Shown piece by piece: positions 49,585-59,344 of a stretch of DNA of 64,000 bases; positions within the stretch are counted from its first letter, which is position 1; each line of letters begins with the position of its first letter. The stretch is from an uncultured bacterium. GTDB taxonomy: Bacteria > Cyanobacteriota > Vampirovibrionia > Gastranaerophilales > Gastranaerophilaceae. The position numbers and the translations under genes are program-made. The stretch lies in contig CASFPN010000045.1 of assembly GCA_949296425.1 (NCBI GenBank), positions 1-64,000 of the forward strand, given 5' to 3'. Under the pieces are notes generated by a model. It was not told the DNA's origin. It was given only the letters and a program-made list of their open reading frames with translations, and did no database searches.

Positions 49585-51449
49585 ACTTTTAAAGCTCTGA
49601 GTGAATTTAGAACTGCAAGAAGAGCTACACCGGTATCTGCGAATACGGCTCCCCACATTGTGACAAAGCCTAATGCCCCGAGAATTAAAAATAGAGCTTT
49701 AACTCCGAGTGCAAAAATAATATTTTGTTTTACAATATTCATTGTCTTTTGGGCAATGAGTATTGCTTTTGGAATTTTTGAAGGCTTGTCATCAATAATA
49801 ACAACATCTGCAGCTTCAATTGCGGCATCTGAACCCAGACCGCCCATTGCAACACCTATATCAGCTCTTGTTAATACAGGAGCATCATTAATCCCGTCGC
49901 CTGCAAACATAACCCTTGTTTTTAAAGGTTTGTTTTTTATTAGTTCTTCAAGCTTTTCAACTTTCTGCTCGGGGAAGAGTTCTGCATAAAAATTACTCAT
50001 ACCAAGTTCGCCAGCTATTTTTTCAGCGGTATTTTTGTTATCTCCTGTTAGCATAACAGTTTTAATACCCATTTTATTTAATTGAGTAATGCCTTGAACC
50101 GCGTCATCTTTAATTTCATCAGAAATCACTATATAACCGATAAATTTTTTATTTTTCGCAACATAAATAACAGTTCCTAAAATTTTAATTTGGGGTATTT
50201 CTATATTATTTGATTGCATTAATTTTTCGTTACCTGTAAGAATTTCGGCTTCGTTAACAATCGCTTTTAAGCCTTGTCCTGCTATTTCAATAACATCTTT
50301 TATAAGATTTGTATCAATTTCGTTGCCGTAAGCTTCTTTTATTGATAAGGCAATCGGGTGATTTGAGTAGTTTTCGGCAAATGCGGTATATTTTAAAAGT
50401 TCTTCTTCGCTGATTTTGTAAGGATGTATTTCAGTAACTTTAAATGTCCCCTTTGTAAGGGTTCCGGTTTTATCAAATGCTATGGTTTTTGTATTTGCAA
50501 GAGCTTCTATATAATTACTGCCTTTAATTAAGATACCGTTTTTGGAAGCTCCGCCAATCCCGCTAAAAAATCCCAGAGGCACAGATATTACAAGCGCGCA
50601 CGGGCATGAAATAACTAGGAATGTTAAGGCTCTTTGAAACCATACCATAAATTGAGCCCCTTCAATTAAAAGCGGCGGCAAAATCGCAAGAAGTGCAGCA
50701 CCTGCAACAACTGCAGGAGTATAATATCTGGCAAATTTTGTTATAAATTTTTCTGTTTTTGCCTTTTTAGAGCTTGCATTTTCAACAAGTTCTAGGATTT
50801 TTGAAACTGTTGATTCTTTGAACGCTTTTTCCGTGCGAATTTTTAAAAGGCCATTTGTATTAATGCAGCCGCTTAAAGCCTTATCACCAACATGTAAATT
50901 CCGAGGAACAGCTTCTCCGGTTAGCGCAGATGTATCCACATTTGCAAAACCTTCGACGACTTCACCGTCAAGAGGTATTTTTTCACCTGTTTTAACCGTA
51001 ATTACTGCTCCTATTTCAATATCTTCGGGAGATTTGCGTATAAGTTTTCCGTTTTCTTCGACATTCGCATAATCGGGTCTGATATCCATAAGCTCTGTTA
51101 TTGATTTTCTGGATTTTTCAACTGCTTTGTCCTGTAAAAATTCACCGACTTGATATAAAAGCATAACCATAACGGCTTCAGGATACTCGCCAATTGCGAG
51201 AGCCCCGATTGTTGCCAGTGTCATTAGAAAGTTTTCATCAAATATTTCACCTTTTAAAATATTTTTCAATGCTGTTGTTATAACATCCCAGCCCACAGTC
51301 ATGTATGATGCAAAAAATAATACGATTTTTAACGCCGGACATGTTTGGCATAAAATTGCCAGTGCAAGAATAAAGGCAGCAATAGAAATCCTGATTAATT
51401 TCTGTTTGTCTGCTCTTTCATTATGATGGTGGTGATGATGTTCGCACAT
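49581..51449 (-). CDS. Heavy-metal P1B-type ATPase (Zn/Cd type) with His-rich N-terminus
   Basis: The 622-residue pump has the membrane metal motif SCPCALVISVP, the phosphorylation site AFDKTGTLTKG, TGEAVP, and GDGINDAPVL, with a late K/D pair (VKALFLILGALG, then FAD) typical of Zn2+/Cd2+/Pb2+ exporters. The usual N-terminal HMA domain is missing; instead the protein starts MCEHHHHHHNERADK, a natural metal-binding histidine run. It is divergent from an ArsR-type repressor, so it is probably metal-induced. Confidence 0.93.
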   Translation of the reverse strand: MCEHHHHHHNERADKQKLIRISIAAFILALAILCQTCPALKIVLFFASYMTVGWDVITTALKNILKGEIFDENFLMTLATIGALAIGEYPEAVMVMLLYQVGEFLQDKAVEKSRKSITELMDIRPDYANVEENGKLIRKSPEDIEIGAVITVKTGEKIPLDGEVVEGFANVDTSALTGEAVPRNLHVGDKALSGCINTNGLLKIRTEKAFKESTVSKILELVENASSKKAKTEKFITKFARYYTPAVVAGAALLAILPPLLIEGAQFMVWFQRALTFLVISCPCALVISVPLGFFSGIGGASKNGILIKGSNYIEALANTKTIAFDKTGTLTKGTFKVTEIHPYKISEEELLKYTAFAENYSNHPIALSIKEAYGNEIDTNLIKDVIEIAGQGLKAIVNEAEILTGNEKLMQSNNIEIPQIKILGTVIYVAKNKKFIGYIVISDEIKDDAVQGITQLNKMGIKTVMLTGDNKNTAEKIAGELGMSNFYAELFPEQKVEKLEELIKNKPLKTRVMFAGDGINDAPVLTRADIGVAMGGLGSDAAIEAADVVIIDDKPSKIPKAILIAQKTMNIVKQNIIFALGVKALFLILGALGFVTMWGAVFADTGVALLAVLNSLRALKV

Positions 51450-51466
51450 AATTTGTTCTCCTAAAT

Positions 51467-51580
51467 AATTGAAGAATTATTCAATTGTTATATTAGTATT
51501 ATAATTGAATAACTGTTCAATTGTCAAGTGACTAAGAAACAATTGTTACAAAAATTTGACAATTGAACAATTATTGAACT
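51467..51580. promoter_or_regulatory. ArsR-type operators and promoter between the metal ATPase and its repressor
   Basis: AATTGAA-N6-TTCAATT occurs at 51467-51486 and at 51503-51522, with a third partial site (AATTGAACAATTATTGAAC, 51561-51579). The first two have the 12-2-12-like symmetry expected of SmtB/CadC sites. The third lies within the repressor promoter (-35 TTGACA at 51556-51561, TATAAT at 51580-51585, 18-bp spacer), which fits negative autoregulation. Confidence 0.75.
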
Positions 51581-51591
51581 ATAATAATATT

Positions 51592-51942
51592 ATGGAAATT
51601 AAAAGAGCTGATTGTGAGGCAATAAATCCTGAACTTGTTAATAAAATAAAGCCTGATATGCCTGATATGAAAGTGCTGTATGAATTGTCAGATTTTTTTA
51701 AGGTTATGGGAGATAATACGCGCATAAGACTATTATGGGCGCTTGAAGAAGCTGAAATGTGTGTGAACGATCTTGCAGTACTTCTTGATATGACAAAATC
51801 TGCAGTTTCTCATCAATTAAAAATTTTAAGAATTGCAAAACTTGTAAAATCGACAAAGCGAGGGAAGAATGTGTTTTATTCTCTGGATGATCACCACGTA
51901 AAAATCATACTGGAAAAAGCATTAGAACACGCTGTAGAATAA
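51592..51942 (+). CDS. ArsR/SmtB-family metal-responsive repressor
   Basis: The 116-residue winged-helix protein has the ArsR fold: YELSDFFKVMGDNTRIRLLW, CVNDLAVLLDMTKSAVSHQL and VKSTKRGKNVFYSLDDHHV. Cysteine in AEMCVNDL and the C-terminal DDHH could bind Zn/Cd. I start it at ATG 51592: an apparent upstream start at 51556 is the -35 box of its own promoter, and the expected transcript start coincides with the ATG, so the mRNA is probably leaderless. It is divergent from the metal ATPase. Confidence 0.92.
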   Translation: MEIKRADCEAINPELVNKIKPDMPDMKVLYELSDFFKVMGDNTRIRLLWALEEAEMCVNDLAVLLDMTKSAVSHQLKILRIAKLVKSTKRGKNVFYSLDDHHVKIILEKALEHAVE

Positions 51943-51944
51943 AA

Positions 51945-52856
51945 TTATTGCATTTTTTGAATAAGTTCGGTTTTTACATCTGCCAGAGGTCCGTTATTCG
52001 GGGTTCTCAAATTATGGTAATAATTCTTGGCAAATGTAAAAGGATATTTTGGAAGCCATGTGAATTTAATAAATATATTAACAGTATCAGCACCCTGGGA
52101 CAGCATCAAATCATCAATTGTTTGTTCATGTGCGGGTGAAATAGATGAGAATATTTTCAGAAAATAGTCGGTGAACGTTACGGCTGAATAGCCTGAAGCG
52201 GCGACAGGATCTTTGACAAACGCTGTTACTTTAAATGCTCCGTTATCTTTAATATTCTGGATATCTTCAGGCGGAACAAATTCTCCGCCCGCAATCTGTT
52301 CAATTTCATACCACTGACCGTTATACTGTATCCTCATAATGTTTGGTTTTGGCATATAAATATCGTCAAATTTATTTTCAAGGATTACACGTCCGTTTTT
52401 ATCGCAAACACCGTATTTATAATTCTTTTTGGTCAAAAACATTCCGCCGAAAAGAATGTCAACTGATGTATATTCGGGAGGTATAACTGTTTCACCTTTT
52501 TCGTTGTATATCCCGAAATCATTATCATTGCCGAGTTTTACGTATTTCCCTAAAATTCTGTCAACATGTCTGTATTTCGGTTCAATCAAATAATTGCCTG
52601 TGTTATCCATAAGACCGTATTTTGATTTTTTTTGAACAATCCATGAATCCCCTAGTTTAATCATTTTTTTATATTCGGGTTCAACTAAAACATTGCCTTC
52701 AGCGTCTTTTAATCCAAAATAGTTATCTTCATCCGCAAAAACAGTGACTTTTGTTTTCGTTACAGAACCTTCAATAGGCTTGATTGTATTTTCGTCTGCA
52801 AAAGCGCAGCTGCTTAATAATAAAGCTATCCCGAATATTGTTGCAAATTTCTTCAT
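51945..52856 (-). CDS. Exported WG-repeat protein
   Basis: The 303-residue protein has a signal peptide ending in a lipobox-like LSSC (MKKFATIFGIALLLSSCAFA), so it may be a lipoprotein. Four or so WG-like repeats follow (KYGLMDNTGNYLIEPKYRHV, FGIYNEKGETVIPPEYTSV, KYGVCDKNGRVILENKFDDI). This beta-rich repeat is common in surface proteins of unknown role. The C-terminal third (about 100 residues) has no recognised domain. It is divergent from the AsmA-like gene. Confidence 0.8.
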   Translation of the reverse strand: MKKFATIFGIALLLSSCAFADENTIKPIEGSVTKTKVTVFADEDNYFGLKDAEGNVLVEPEYKKMIKLGDSWIVQKKSKYGLMDNTGNYLIEPKYRHVDRILGKYVKLGNDNDFGIYNEKGETVIPPEYTSVDILFGGMFLTKKNYKYGVCDKNGRVILENKFDDIYMPKPNIMRIQYNGQWYEIEQIAGGEFVPPEDIQNIKDNGAFKVTAFVKDPVAASGYSAVTFTDYFLKIFSSISPAHEQTIDDLMLSQGADTVNIFIKFTWLPKYPFTFAKNYYHNLRTPNNGPLADVKTELIQKMQ

Positions 52857-52915
52857 ACCTGTATAATAACATAAAATTCATAATTTGTGTTATAATTTTT
52901 TTGGAGAGGGAAAAG

Positions 52916-55714
52916 ATGATTAATATATCAAAAAAGTTAAAAATTACTATTATATCTGTATCAGCAGTTGTAGTTTTTGCCGGTGCAATGCTAGGAATTT
53001 ATTTAAAAGTTCTCCCTGCATTTGTTTCAAACAAACAGGTGATAAATATTGTTGAAAAAACGTTATATGACATTGCCGGATTGCAGTTAAATATCAAAAA
53101 TCCTGTTTTAAAAACAGAATTTTCACCGGTTATATCTTTTAAAGTTGATGAACTTTCGCTATTCAACAAAAAAGAGCAGCTTCTTGCTGTTGAAAATTTT
53201 GATACAACAGTTTCTTTTCGAGAAATTTTTAACAAAAATATAATTATCAGAAAGCTCGGCGCGGATTATATTTTTGCGGATATAAACAATTTGACGAAAC
53301 TTGCATTCCCTCAATCAGAAAAAAAAGAGCAGCAAAAAAGCGAGTGGAATATTGACCTTTTTGATTCTCTTTTGTATGTAAAAAAATCCCTGTTTTTATA
53401 CAAAGTAGAGCCTAAAACCTACATATCTCTTAAAGCTGATGACTTGGAGCTTGATAACAATCAAAAGGATGTTAAATATCTTCATTTTAATATAACAGCA
53501 GATATTACAAAAGACGGTCAAAATACCCACTTCAATATTGCTGACAGAAACGCTGTTTATACGCAGAATAAAACGCTGTTTATCAAAAATTGCTATCTGA
53601 CAATGAATAAATCAAAAATATTTTTTAATGCCGAAGCCAGCCGTAAAATTGGTTACCGGCTTGAAATATTTACCGATAAAATTGATATAGCGGATGTTCT
53701 GGCTTTGATTGATTCGGATATTGTTGAAAATAATCTTGATCAGCCGCTTGCATTTTTTAAGGACCTAAAAGGAAGTTTTAATTTTAATATTAAACTTACA
53801 AAGAATGATGTAAACGGTATTGTAAATTTGAATAAGATTTCAGGTAAAATAGTTCCTATAAGCAATATTCCCGTTATGCTTGAAAAGGGTAAAATTCTTA
53901 TGACAAAGAATGATATTATCCTGAAAGATTTTAACGGATACTATAACTACCGTAAAGAAAACAAGCTTGAGATGGAAGGTACTGTAAAGGATTATTTGAA
54001 ATCTATTGACACAAATGTTGTGGCAAGAGCTGTTGTTACAAACGATTTTGCAAAGAATTATTTTTCAAAAATGGTCGGGATACCTGTTGAACTTACAGGC
54101 GGGACAACAAAAACCAGACTTGACATAAAAGCGATTAATAACAAAATTGATTTAGTCTGGTTATTCGGTTTGAAGTCAGGACAAGACATATTAATTGACG
54201 GGGCATCTCTAACGCCTAATAAATTTATAAGAGGTCTAAAAGGCGATATTCATTTTGAAGATAATCTTTTGAGTATCAAATCCATTGATTATTATATTGT
54301 ACCTGACAGTTTTTCAATTGAACAAAAGAAAAATGCCAGACCTGTTGTCAGAGTTTTTGGTAATATAGATTGTGCTAATCCGATACCAGATGTAAAAAAT
54401 CTCGGGTTTGAAATCCCGAATCCTTTACCCAGTGAATTTTTAAATGTCTTAATCGGACAAAAAATGTTTAGAGGCGGGAAAATTGCAGGTATTATGGAAT
54501 ATAATAACACCTCAAAATATCCTGCTCTAAAGGGAAATCTGACAATGGATGATGTCAGGATACCTTCACAGAGGGTTTATTTAAAACACGGTGAGATGTC
54601 AACATCAAACGGACTGTTGAAACTTGCCGCAGAAGGTAAATACAGACGCTCAGCTTACGATTTTTCAGGAAGTCTTATAAATGAAATTAAATTCCCTGTT
54701 GTTGTTAAAAATGTCAATTTAACCGTTGATGATGTGGATATTGAAAAATTCCTGCTGTCTGCGAACAATCAAAGCTCAAAAGTAGTTACGGAAACAAAAT
54801 TTGATGTAAAAGCTTCAGGTGAAGCGAAAGATGATGACGACAATACGCCTACATTTGATATCGGGAATTTTATTGTGGAAGATTGCGTTTTGCATATCCT
54901 TAACGGCGGTTATAAAGATATTAAATTTGCTGATGTGAAAGCTACTTTGTCTTTAGATAAAAACAGTATTTTAAATATGTATTCAAACAGATTTGAGATA
55001 GCAGAAGGGCATTCATCTGCCAAGATAAACTGCGATTTGAAAAAACATAAATATAATCTTGTGCTTGGTATAAAAGATGTTAATTCCGATATAATTGCAA
55101 CAACATTGCTTGCTCTGCCCAGAGAAATTACGGGTAAGGCTAGCGGAATTATTGCCTTAAATACGGATGATTCATTGAAAATGAACGGCTCGATTAAGTT
55201 TAATGTAAATGATGGAACAATTCAAAAAGTCGGTCTGGTTGAATATATTTTGAAATTTGCTGCATTGTTTAGAAATCCGCTTGTAATGATCAGCCCGTCA
55301 ACCTTCGGAGATCTTGTAAATATCCCGGAAGGGAATTTTGATAGTATAAACGGAAAACTTGAGTTAAAAGACAATAATGTTGAAAAGATGATGATAAAAT
55401 CTTCAGCACCTCAATTAAGTTCCTTTATTGTCGGTCGTTACGAACTTGAATCAGGCGATGCGTCATTGAGAATTTATACAAAATTCAGTAACAGAAACAA
55501 AGGTTTTGCCGGATTTTTAAGAAATATATCTTTGAACAGTCTTGCAAACAGAATACCTTTGAGTGCAAGAAATGACAGCAATTACTATGCGGCTGAAATA
55601 TCACAGCTGCCGCCTATTGATGCTGATGAAAAAGACTGCCAGATATTTTTAACCAAAGTCGACGGCGATGTACAGCATAACAACTTTATTTCATCATTGA
55701 AAAAGATTAAGTAA
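52916..55714 (+). CDS. AsmA-like outer-membrane lipid/biogenesis protein
   Basis: The 932-residue protein starts at ATG 52916 (GGAGAGGGAAAAG), with one N-terminal membrane helix (ITIISVSAVVVFAGAMLGIYL) and a long periplasmic body of repeated beta strands of the AsmA/TamB kind. It ends with NPLVMISPSTFGDLVNIPEG and DNNVEKMMIKSSAPQLSSF, typical of the C-terminal AsmA-like region. Such proteins are thought to bridge lipids between the membranes. A longer frame from 52784 overlaps the opposite gene and lacks an SD. TATAAT lies upstream near 52890. Confidence 0.85.
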   Translation: MINISKKLKITIISVSAVVVFAGAMLGIYLKVLPAFVSNKQVINIVEKTLYDIAGLQLNIKNPVLKTEFSPVISFKVDELSLFNKKEQLLAVENFDTTVSFREIFNKNIIIRKLGADYIFADINNLTKLAFPQSEKKEQQKSEWNIDLFDSLLYVKKSLFLYKVEPKTYISLKADDLELDNNQKDVKYLHFNITADITKDGQNTHFNIADRNAVYTQNKTLFIKNCYLTMNKSKIFFNAEASRKIGYRLEIFTDKIDIADVLALIDSDIVENNLDQPLAFFKDLKGSFNFNIKLTKNDVNGIVNLNKISGKIVPISNIPVMLEKGKILMTKNDIILKDFNGYYNYRKENKLEMEGTVKDYLKSIDTNVVARAVVTNDFAKNYFSKMVGIPVELTGGTTKTRLDIKAINNKIDLVWLFGLKSGQDILIDGASLTPNKFIRGLKGDIHFEDNLLSIKSIDYYIVPDSFSIEQKKNARPVVRVFGNIDCANPIPDVKNLGFEIPNPLPSEFLNVLIGQKMFRGGKIAGIMEYNNTSKYPALKGNLTMDDVRIPSQRVYLKHGEMSTSNGLLKLAAEGKYRRSAYDFSGSLINEIKFPVVVKNVNLTVDDVDIEKFLLSANNQSSKVVTETKFDVKASGEAKDDDDNTPTFDIGNFIVEDCVLHILNGGYKDIKFADVKATLSLDKNSILNMYSNRFEIAEGHSSAKINCDLKKHKYNLVLGIKDVNSDIIATTLLALPREITGKASGIIALNTDDSLKMNGSIKFNVNDGTIQKVGLVEYILKFAALFRNPLVMISPSTFGDLVNIPEGNFDSINGKLELKDNNVEKMMIKSSAPQLSSFIVGRYELESGDASLRIYTKFSNRNKGFAGFLRNISLNSLANRIPLSARNDSNYYAAEISQLPPIDADEKDCQIFLTKVDGDVQHNNFISSLKKIK

Positions 55715-56101
55715 TCAGTTCAATACCATAATTGTATAGTTTAAATATGCCGCAAAACAGGTCCATATAAGATAAGGAAGAAGAATTATCCCTGCTGGCT
55801 TTGAAACCTTATAGAAAAATATAATCGTTAAAACAATTGAAATTAAAAGTAAAATGATAATAACAAAGCTTAATTCAAGGCTGTGCAGGAGAAAAAACGC
55901 AGGACTCCAGCTGAAATTTAAGAGTATTTGAATAACAAATGCGACAAGACCTGCAGTTTTGTTTTCAGTTTTTTTTGAATTTAAAAAAAGTACAAAAGAA
56001 ATGAATATAAGCGTATACATAACCGCCCACACTGGAGCAAAAATCTCCGGCGGAGGATTGAAAGCGGGTTTGTTTAAAGTGTTATACCATGTTAAATCCA
56101 T
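55715..56101 (-). CDS. TspO/MBR-family protein
   Basis: The 128-residue protein has five membrane helices and family motifs: WYNTLNKPAFNPPPEIFAPVW, QILLNFSWSPAFFLLHS, and PYLIWTCFAAYLNY. TspO proteins bind porphyrins and sterol-like ligands and may take part in stress and tetrapyrrole sensing. I start at ATG 56101, because the family starts just before WY; the frame extends 14 codons further to a TTG. It converges with the AsmA-like gene with no gap. Confidence 0.9.
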   Translation of the reverse strand: MDLTWYNTLNKPAFNPPPEIFAPVWAVMYTLIFISFVLFLNSKKTENKTAGLVAFVIQILLNFSWSPAFFLLHSLELSFVIIILLLISIVLTIIFFYKVSKPAGIILLPYLIWTCFAAYLNYTIMVLN

Positions 56102-56153
56102 AATAAAATTTTGTCTGGTATTTTGAAAAGAAGCATTACACAATGTAACTGTT

Positions 56154-56750
56154 TTATATGTTAATTAATTTTATAACAGTATTATAAATTATTTTGTGCT
56201 GCTCCGGTTCATAATGCAGACCGTCAATATTTGAAACTGTTGTTATTTTATTTAAATCAATGAGAGTGTAATTGTTTTGCCAGGCAATCTTTTTATATAC
56301 AGGCAAGATTAATTTTGATTTTTCTATTGAATTTTCATCGAAAAACAATTTGAAATAACTGTTTAAAATATTTTCTTTTATAACACACGGAGCTAGAATA
56401 ATGACTTTTGAATATGGTGAATGAGGTTTTATAAGATTGAAAAATTTTGTCATACCATTTTCAAAATCTCTCAAATTAATATTATATGATTTTTGTAAGT
56501 CATTAATACCTATTTGGACAAATATATAATCAAAATGTTGTTTTAAATATTCCGGCAGAATTTTATACCCTGTGAAATTATCACCTGCAGGGTTGTCAGA
56601 GAATGCCGTTCTGTTGTTGCAGCCGGCTTCCGTTACTTCACAAGTATTTTTTAGGATGCCTGACCACCTTGTATTTATATCGTATCTGGAGCCGTCTTTC
56701 GGGTTAAATCCGTATGTGTTGCTGTCACCGAAGCATAGTATTTTTTTCAT
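56154..56750 (-). CDS. SGNH/GDSL-type hydrolase
   Basis: The 198-residue protein has LCFGDSNTYG (block I with Ser), FVQIGINDL (block III with Asn-Asp), and DGLHYEPEQH (block V with Asp-His). These are the catalytic residues of SGNH esterases, which often deacylate glycans or lipids. I start at ATG 56750 (MKKILCFGD); an upstream start at 56807 would add 19 residues. No signal peptide. It precedes acyl- and glycosyltransferases, which suggests surface-glycan modification. Confidence 0.87.
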   Translation of the reverse strand: MKKILCFGDSNTYGFNPKDGSRYDINTRWSGILKNTCEVTEAGCNNRTAFSDNPAGDNFTGYKILPEYLKQHFDYIFVQIGINDLQKSYNINLRDFENGMTKFFNLIKPHSPYSKVIILAPCVIKENILNSYFKLFFDENSIEKSKLILPVYKKIAWQNNYTLIDLNKITTVSNIDGLHYEPEQHKIIYNTVIKLINI

Positions 56751-56805
56751 AATTAAAAATATAGCATAAATTTGACAATAATAAATTATTTTATCTAACA
56801 TTGTC

Positions 56806-56827
56806 ATTCTAGGACTTGTTTAAGAAT
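56806..56827. repeat. Degenerate palindromic element similar to family A
   Basis: ATTCT (56806-56810) and AGAAT (56823-56827) flank AGGACTTGTTTA. It shares ACTTGTTT with family A but is imperfect; it is intergenic. Confidence 0.4.
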
Positions 56828-56889
56828 CTTTTTTGACTATAATTATGTGATAGGCAGCTTTGCATTATTATAATACGCGGATAAAAATT

Positions 56890-57444
56890 ATGAACGAAAA
56901 AGAAAAAATGCTTAAAGGTTTGCTGTATGATGCAAATTATGATAAATCACTGATTGAAGAAAGAACTGAGTGCAAATCATTATGTTATGAGTATAATAAG
57001 CTTCATCCGGCAAAAGCTGATGAGCGGAAAAAACTTCTTGAACAGATTTTAGGCAAGACTAAAGAAAATTATTTAATTGAACAGCCCTTTATGTGTGATT
57101 ACGGTTACAATATTGAAATTGGCGAAAATTTTTATTCAAATCATAATTTGATTATTCTGGATCCGGCAAAGGTTACTTTTGGTGACAATGTTTTTATCGG
57201 ACCGAATTGTGCATTTTATACTCCGCTTCACCCAATGGATTTTGAAACAAGAAATAAAGGCCTTGAATATGCAAAACCTATAAAAGTCGGAAACAATGTC
57301 TGGTTTGGCGGTAATGTTGTCGTGCTTCCTGGTGTAACAATCGGTGATAATGCGGTAATCGGTGCCGGAAGTGTTGTAACAAAAGATATTCCGTCAAATG
57401 TCCTTGCTTACGGAAACCCGTGTAAAATTATCAGGAACATTTAA
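56890..57444 (+). CDS. Sugar O-acetyltransferase (maltose acetyltransferase / NodL type)
   Basis: The 184-residue left-handed beta-helix protein has the maltose-acetyltransferase N-terminus ([20 protein letters not shown]) and hexapeptide repeats ([58 protein letters not shown]). The substrate may be a simple sugar or a surface glycan. ATG 56890 lies upstream of the conserved N-terminus; the frame extends 10 codons upstream without an SD. It overlaps the convergent glycosyltransferase gene by 14 bases. Confidence 0.9.
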   Translation: MNEKEKMLKGLLYDANYDKSLIEERTECKSLCYEYNKLHPAKADERKKLLEQILGKTKENYLIEQPFMCDYGYNIEIGENFYSNHNLIILDPAKVTFGDNVFIGPNCAFYTPLHPMDFETRNKGLEYAKPIKVGNNVWFGGNVVVLPGVTIGDNAVIGAGSVVTKDIPSNVLAYGNPCKIIRNI

Positions 57445-58432
57445 GCATTTTTTTTATAATGCTTTTAAATTCGTATATTAAAACATAAACCTGTGCAGGG
57501 AAAATTTTTATAAACAATAAATTCCGGTAAAGATAAGATTTGCAGAAATCTTTCCGTTCAGGTATTTGTTTAAATCTATTTTTAATTATACCTACGAGCT
57601 GTTTTTTGTCTTTGTTGTCTAAAAATTTTATACAGTACATAAAAACAAACATGTATGCACTGTTGAAACTTTTTCTGAATATTTCATTTCCGGAATTATC
57701 AAAAAATATTTTTTCTAATCTGTCAAAAATTTGGCAAAGATTTAAATTTCCTGATTGTTTTCGTTTACTTGTTGCAGACTCGGGATTAAAAATTTTGTAA
57801 TTTACAAGAATTTTATCAACTGTTGTTATTTTATCTGCAAAAAACAGGCTTAATATGACAAAAAATACGTCATTATTGTACGGAATGTTATCAAATTTTA
57901 AATTATGTTTTCTGATAAATTCGGTTTTATAAAGCTTATTCCACGGAGAATAGTTACAGAAACAGAAAATATAATCAGGGATATCATATTTGTTAAATAT
58001 TTCTTTTTTTAATATTGTGTCAAACCTAATTCCCTGATTTTTAAGATACAAACTCCCGTCAGGTAAAGTTACATCGTATTTGCAAATTACAATATCTGAA
58101 TTTGTTTTTTTGTACTGATTATACAATTCTTCTAAAAAATTCGGATGAAAATAATCATCGCTGTCGAGGAATATTGTGGTTTCGCCTTTAGCAAACTGAA
58201 ATCCGTAATTTCTGGATGCGCCTGCGCCTTGATTTTCCGTTGAAATTATTTTTATAAAATTGTTATATTTTTTATTAAAATCTTCTAAAATTTCCAAAGA
58301 TTTGTCTGTTGAGCCGTCATTAACGCAGATTAGTTCATAATTCTGAAAAGTTTGCTGTCTTAAACTTTCCAGAGTGTCTTTTAAATATTTTTCGCTGTTA
58401 TATACAGGCATGACAATACTTATTTGTGGCAT
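57431..58432 (-). CDS. Glycosyltransferase family 2
   Basis: The 333-residue GT-A protein shows [48 protein letters not shown] and the metal-binding LDSDDYF. The C-terminal part has no added catalytic domain. It overlaps the upstream GT2 gene by 13 bases and probably works with it on a surface polysaccharide. AGGAATAGT precedes ATG. Confidence 0.92.
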   Translation of the reverse strand: MPQISIVMPVYNSEKYLKDTLESLRQQTFQNYELICVNDGSTDKSLEILEDFNKKYNNFIKIISTENQGAGASRNYGFQFAKGETTIFLDSDDYFHPNFLEELYNQYKKTNSDIVICKYDVTLPDGSLYLKNQGIRFDTILKKEIFNKYDIPDYIFCFCNYSPWNKLYKTEFIRKHNLKFDNIPYNNDVFFVILSLFFADKITTVDKILVNYKIFNPESATSKRKQSGNLNLCQIFDRLEKIFFDNSGNEIFRKSFNSAYMFVFMYCIKFLDNKDKKQLVGIIKNRFKQIPERKDFCKSYLYRNLLFIKIFPAQVYVLIYEFKSIIKKMLKCS

Positions 58433-59211
58433 ACTATTCCTCTTTTTTGCCTGTTATGATGCATTATAAAGTTGTAAATATTGTATGCAAGATTTTTGCA
58501 GATTAAAAAACATAGCGTGATAAAGACCTGAGGTTGTTTTAAATATAATTTTTTATGTCGTTTTACGATATTAATGCGTATTTTTATATAATTTGTAAAG
58601 CTTAATGCTTTTTGTGTCCTTTGGTTATCATATTTTCTGTAATAAAAAAGAATTTCGGGTATTTGATAGATTTTTGCACCTTTTTCAATAATTGATAACC
58701 AGAAATCCCAATCTTCACATCCGGATTCCATTTCTGAATTGTAATAAGGGCAACTCGTTTTTCTGAATATAGCGGAGCAAAATAATTTGTTTTCTGCCAA
58801 CATATTTGTTACTGTGGCAGGTTTTAAATCCCATTTATCATTTTTGGCTCCGAAAAATTGTGCTTCACAGTAGACTATTCCTATTGCAGGATTTTCGTCC
58901 AATATTGTTACTGCTTTTTCAATATATTCCGGAGCAATTTTATCATCCGCATCCAAAGGTAATATGTATTCTCCTGTTGAAGCATTAATCCCGTTGTTTC
59001 TTGCTGCACAAACACCTGAATTTTTCTGATTAAGCAAAATTACATTATCAGGCAAAAGTTTTTTTAAATTTTCTTCCGTTATATCTGTTGAACCGTCATT
59101 AACAACAATAATTTCTATATTTTTATATGTTGAATTAATGACAGATAAAACAGCATCGGGAAGATACTTAGATTGATTATAACAAGGTATTATAACGGAA
59201 ACTTTTTTCAT
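58420..59211 (-). CDS. Glycosyltransferase family 2
   Basis: The 263-residue GT-A enzyme has SVIIPCYNQSKYLPDAVLSV, NDGSTDITEENL, GVCAARNNGINASTGEYILP and LDADDKIAPEYIE. SGCEDWDFWLSIIEKGAKIY is the acceptor-side motif often seen in O-antigen transferases. It lies immediately upstream of and overlaps the second GT2 gene. Confidence 0.92.
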   Translation of the reverse strand: MKKVSVIIPCYNQSKYLPDAVLSVINSTYKNIEIIVVNDGSTDITEENLKKLLPDNVILLNQKNSGVCAARNNGINASTGEYILPLDADDKIAPEYIEKAVTILDENPAIGIVYCEAQFFGAKNDKWDLKPATVTNMLAENKLFCSAIFRKTSCPYYNSEMESGCEDWDFWLSIIEKGAKIYQIPEILFYYRKYDNQRTQKALSFTNYIKIRINIVKRHKKLYLKQPQVFITLCFLICKNLAYNIYNFIMHHNRQKRGIVCHK

Positions 59212-59344
59212 AATTCAGTTTCAATTCTGGCATGAAACATTGTATTTGTAAATGCGGAGATTTGTTTGTTTCACAAAATATAGAAAAAGCCATATTATTT
59301 TAATGCAAAGAGGGTATTTAATGAAAAGATTTTTAAAGTTTTTA

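Noticed and set aside
51556-51591. TTG start for the ArsR protein
   Set aside because: TTGACA at this place is the -35 box and TATAAT follows at proper spacing; the ATG at 51592 fits the family N-terminus.
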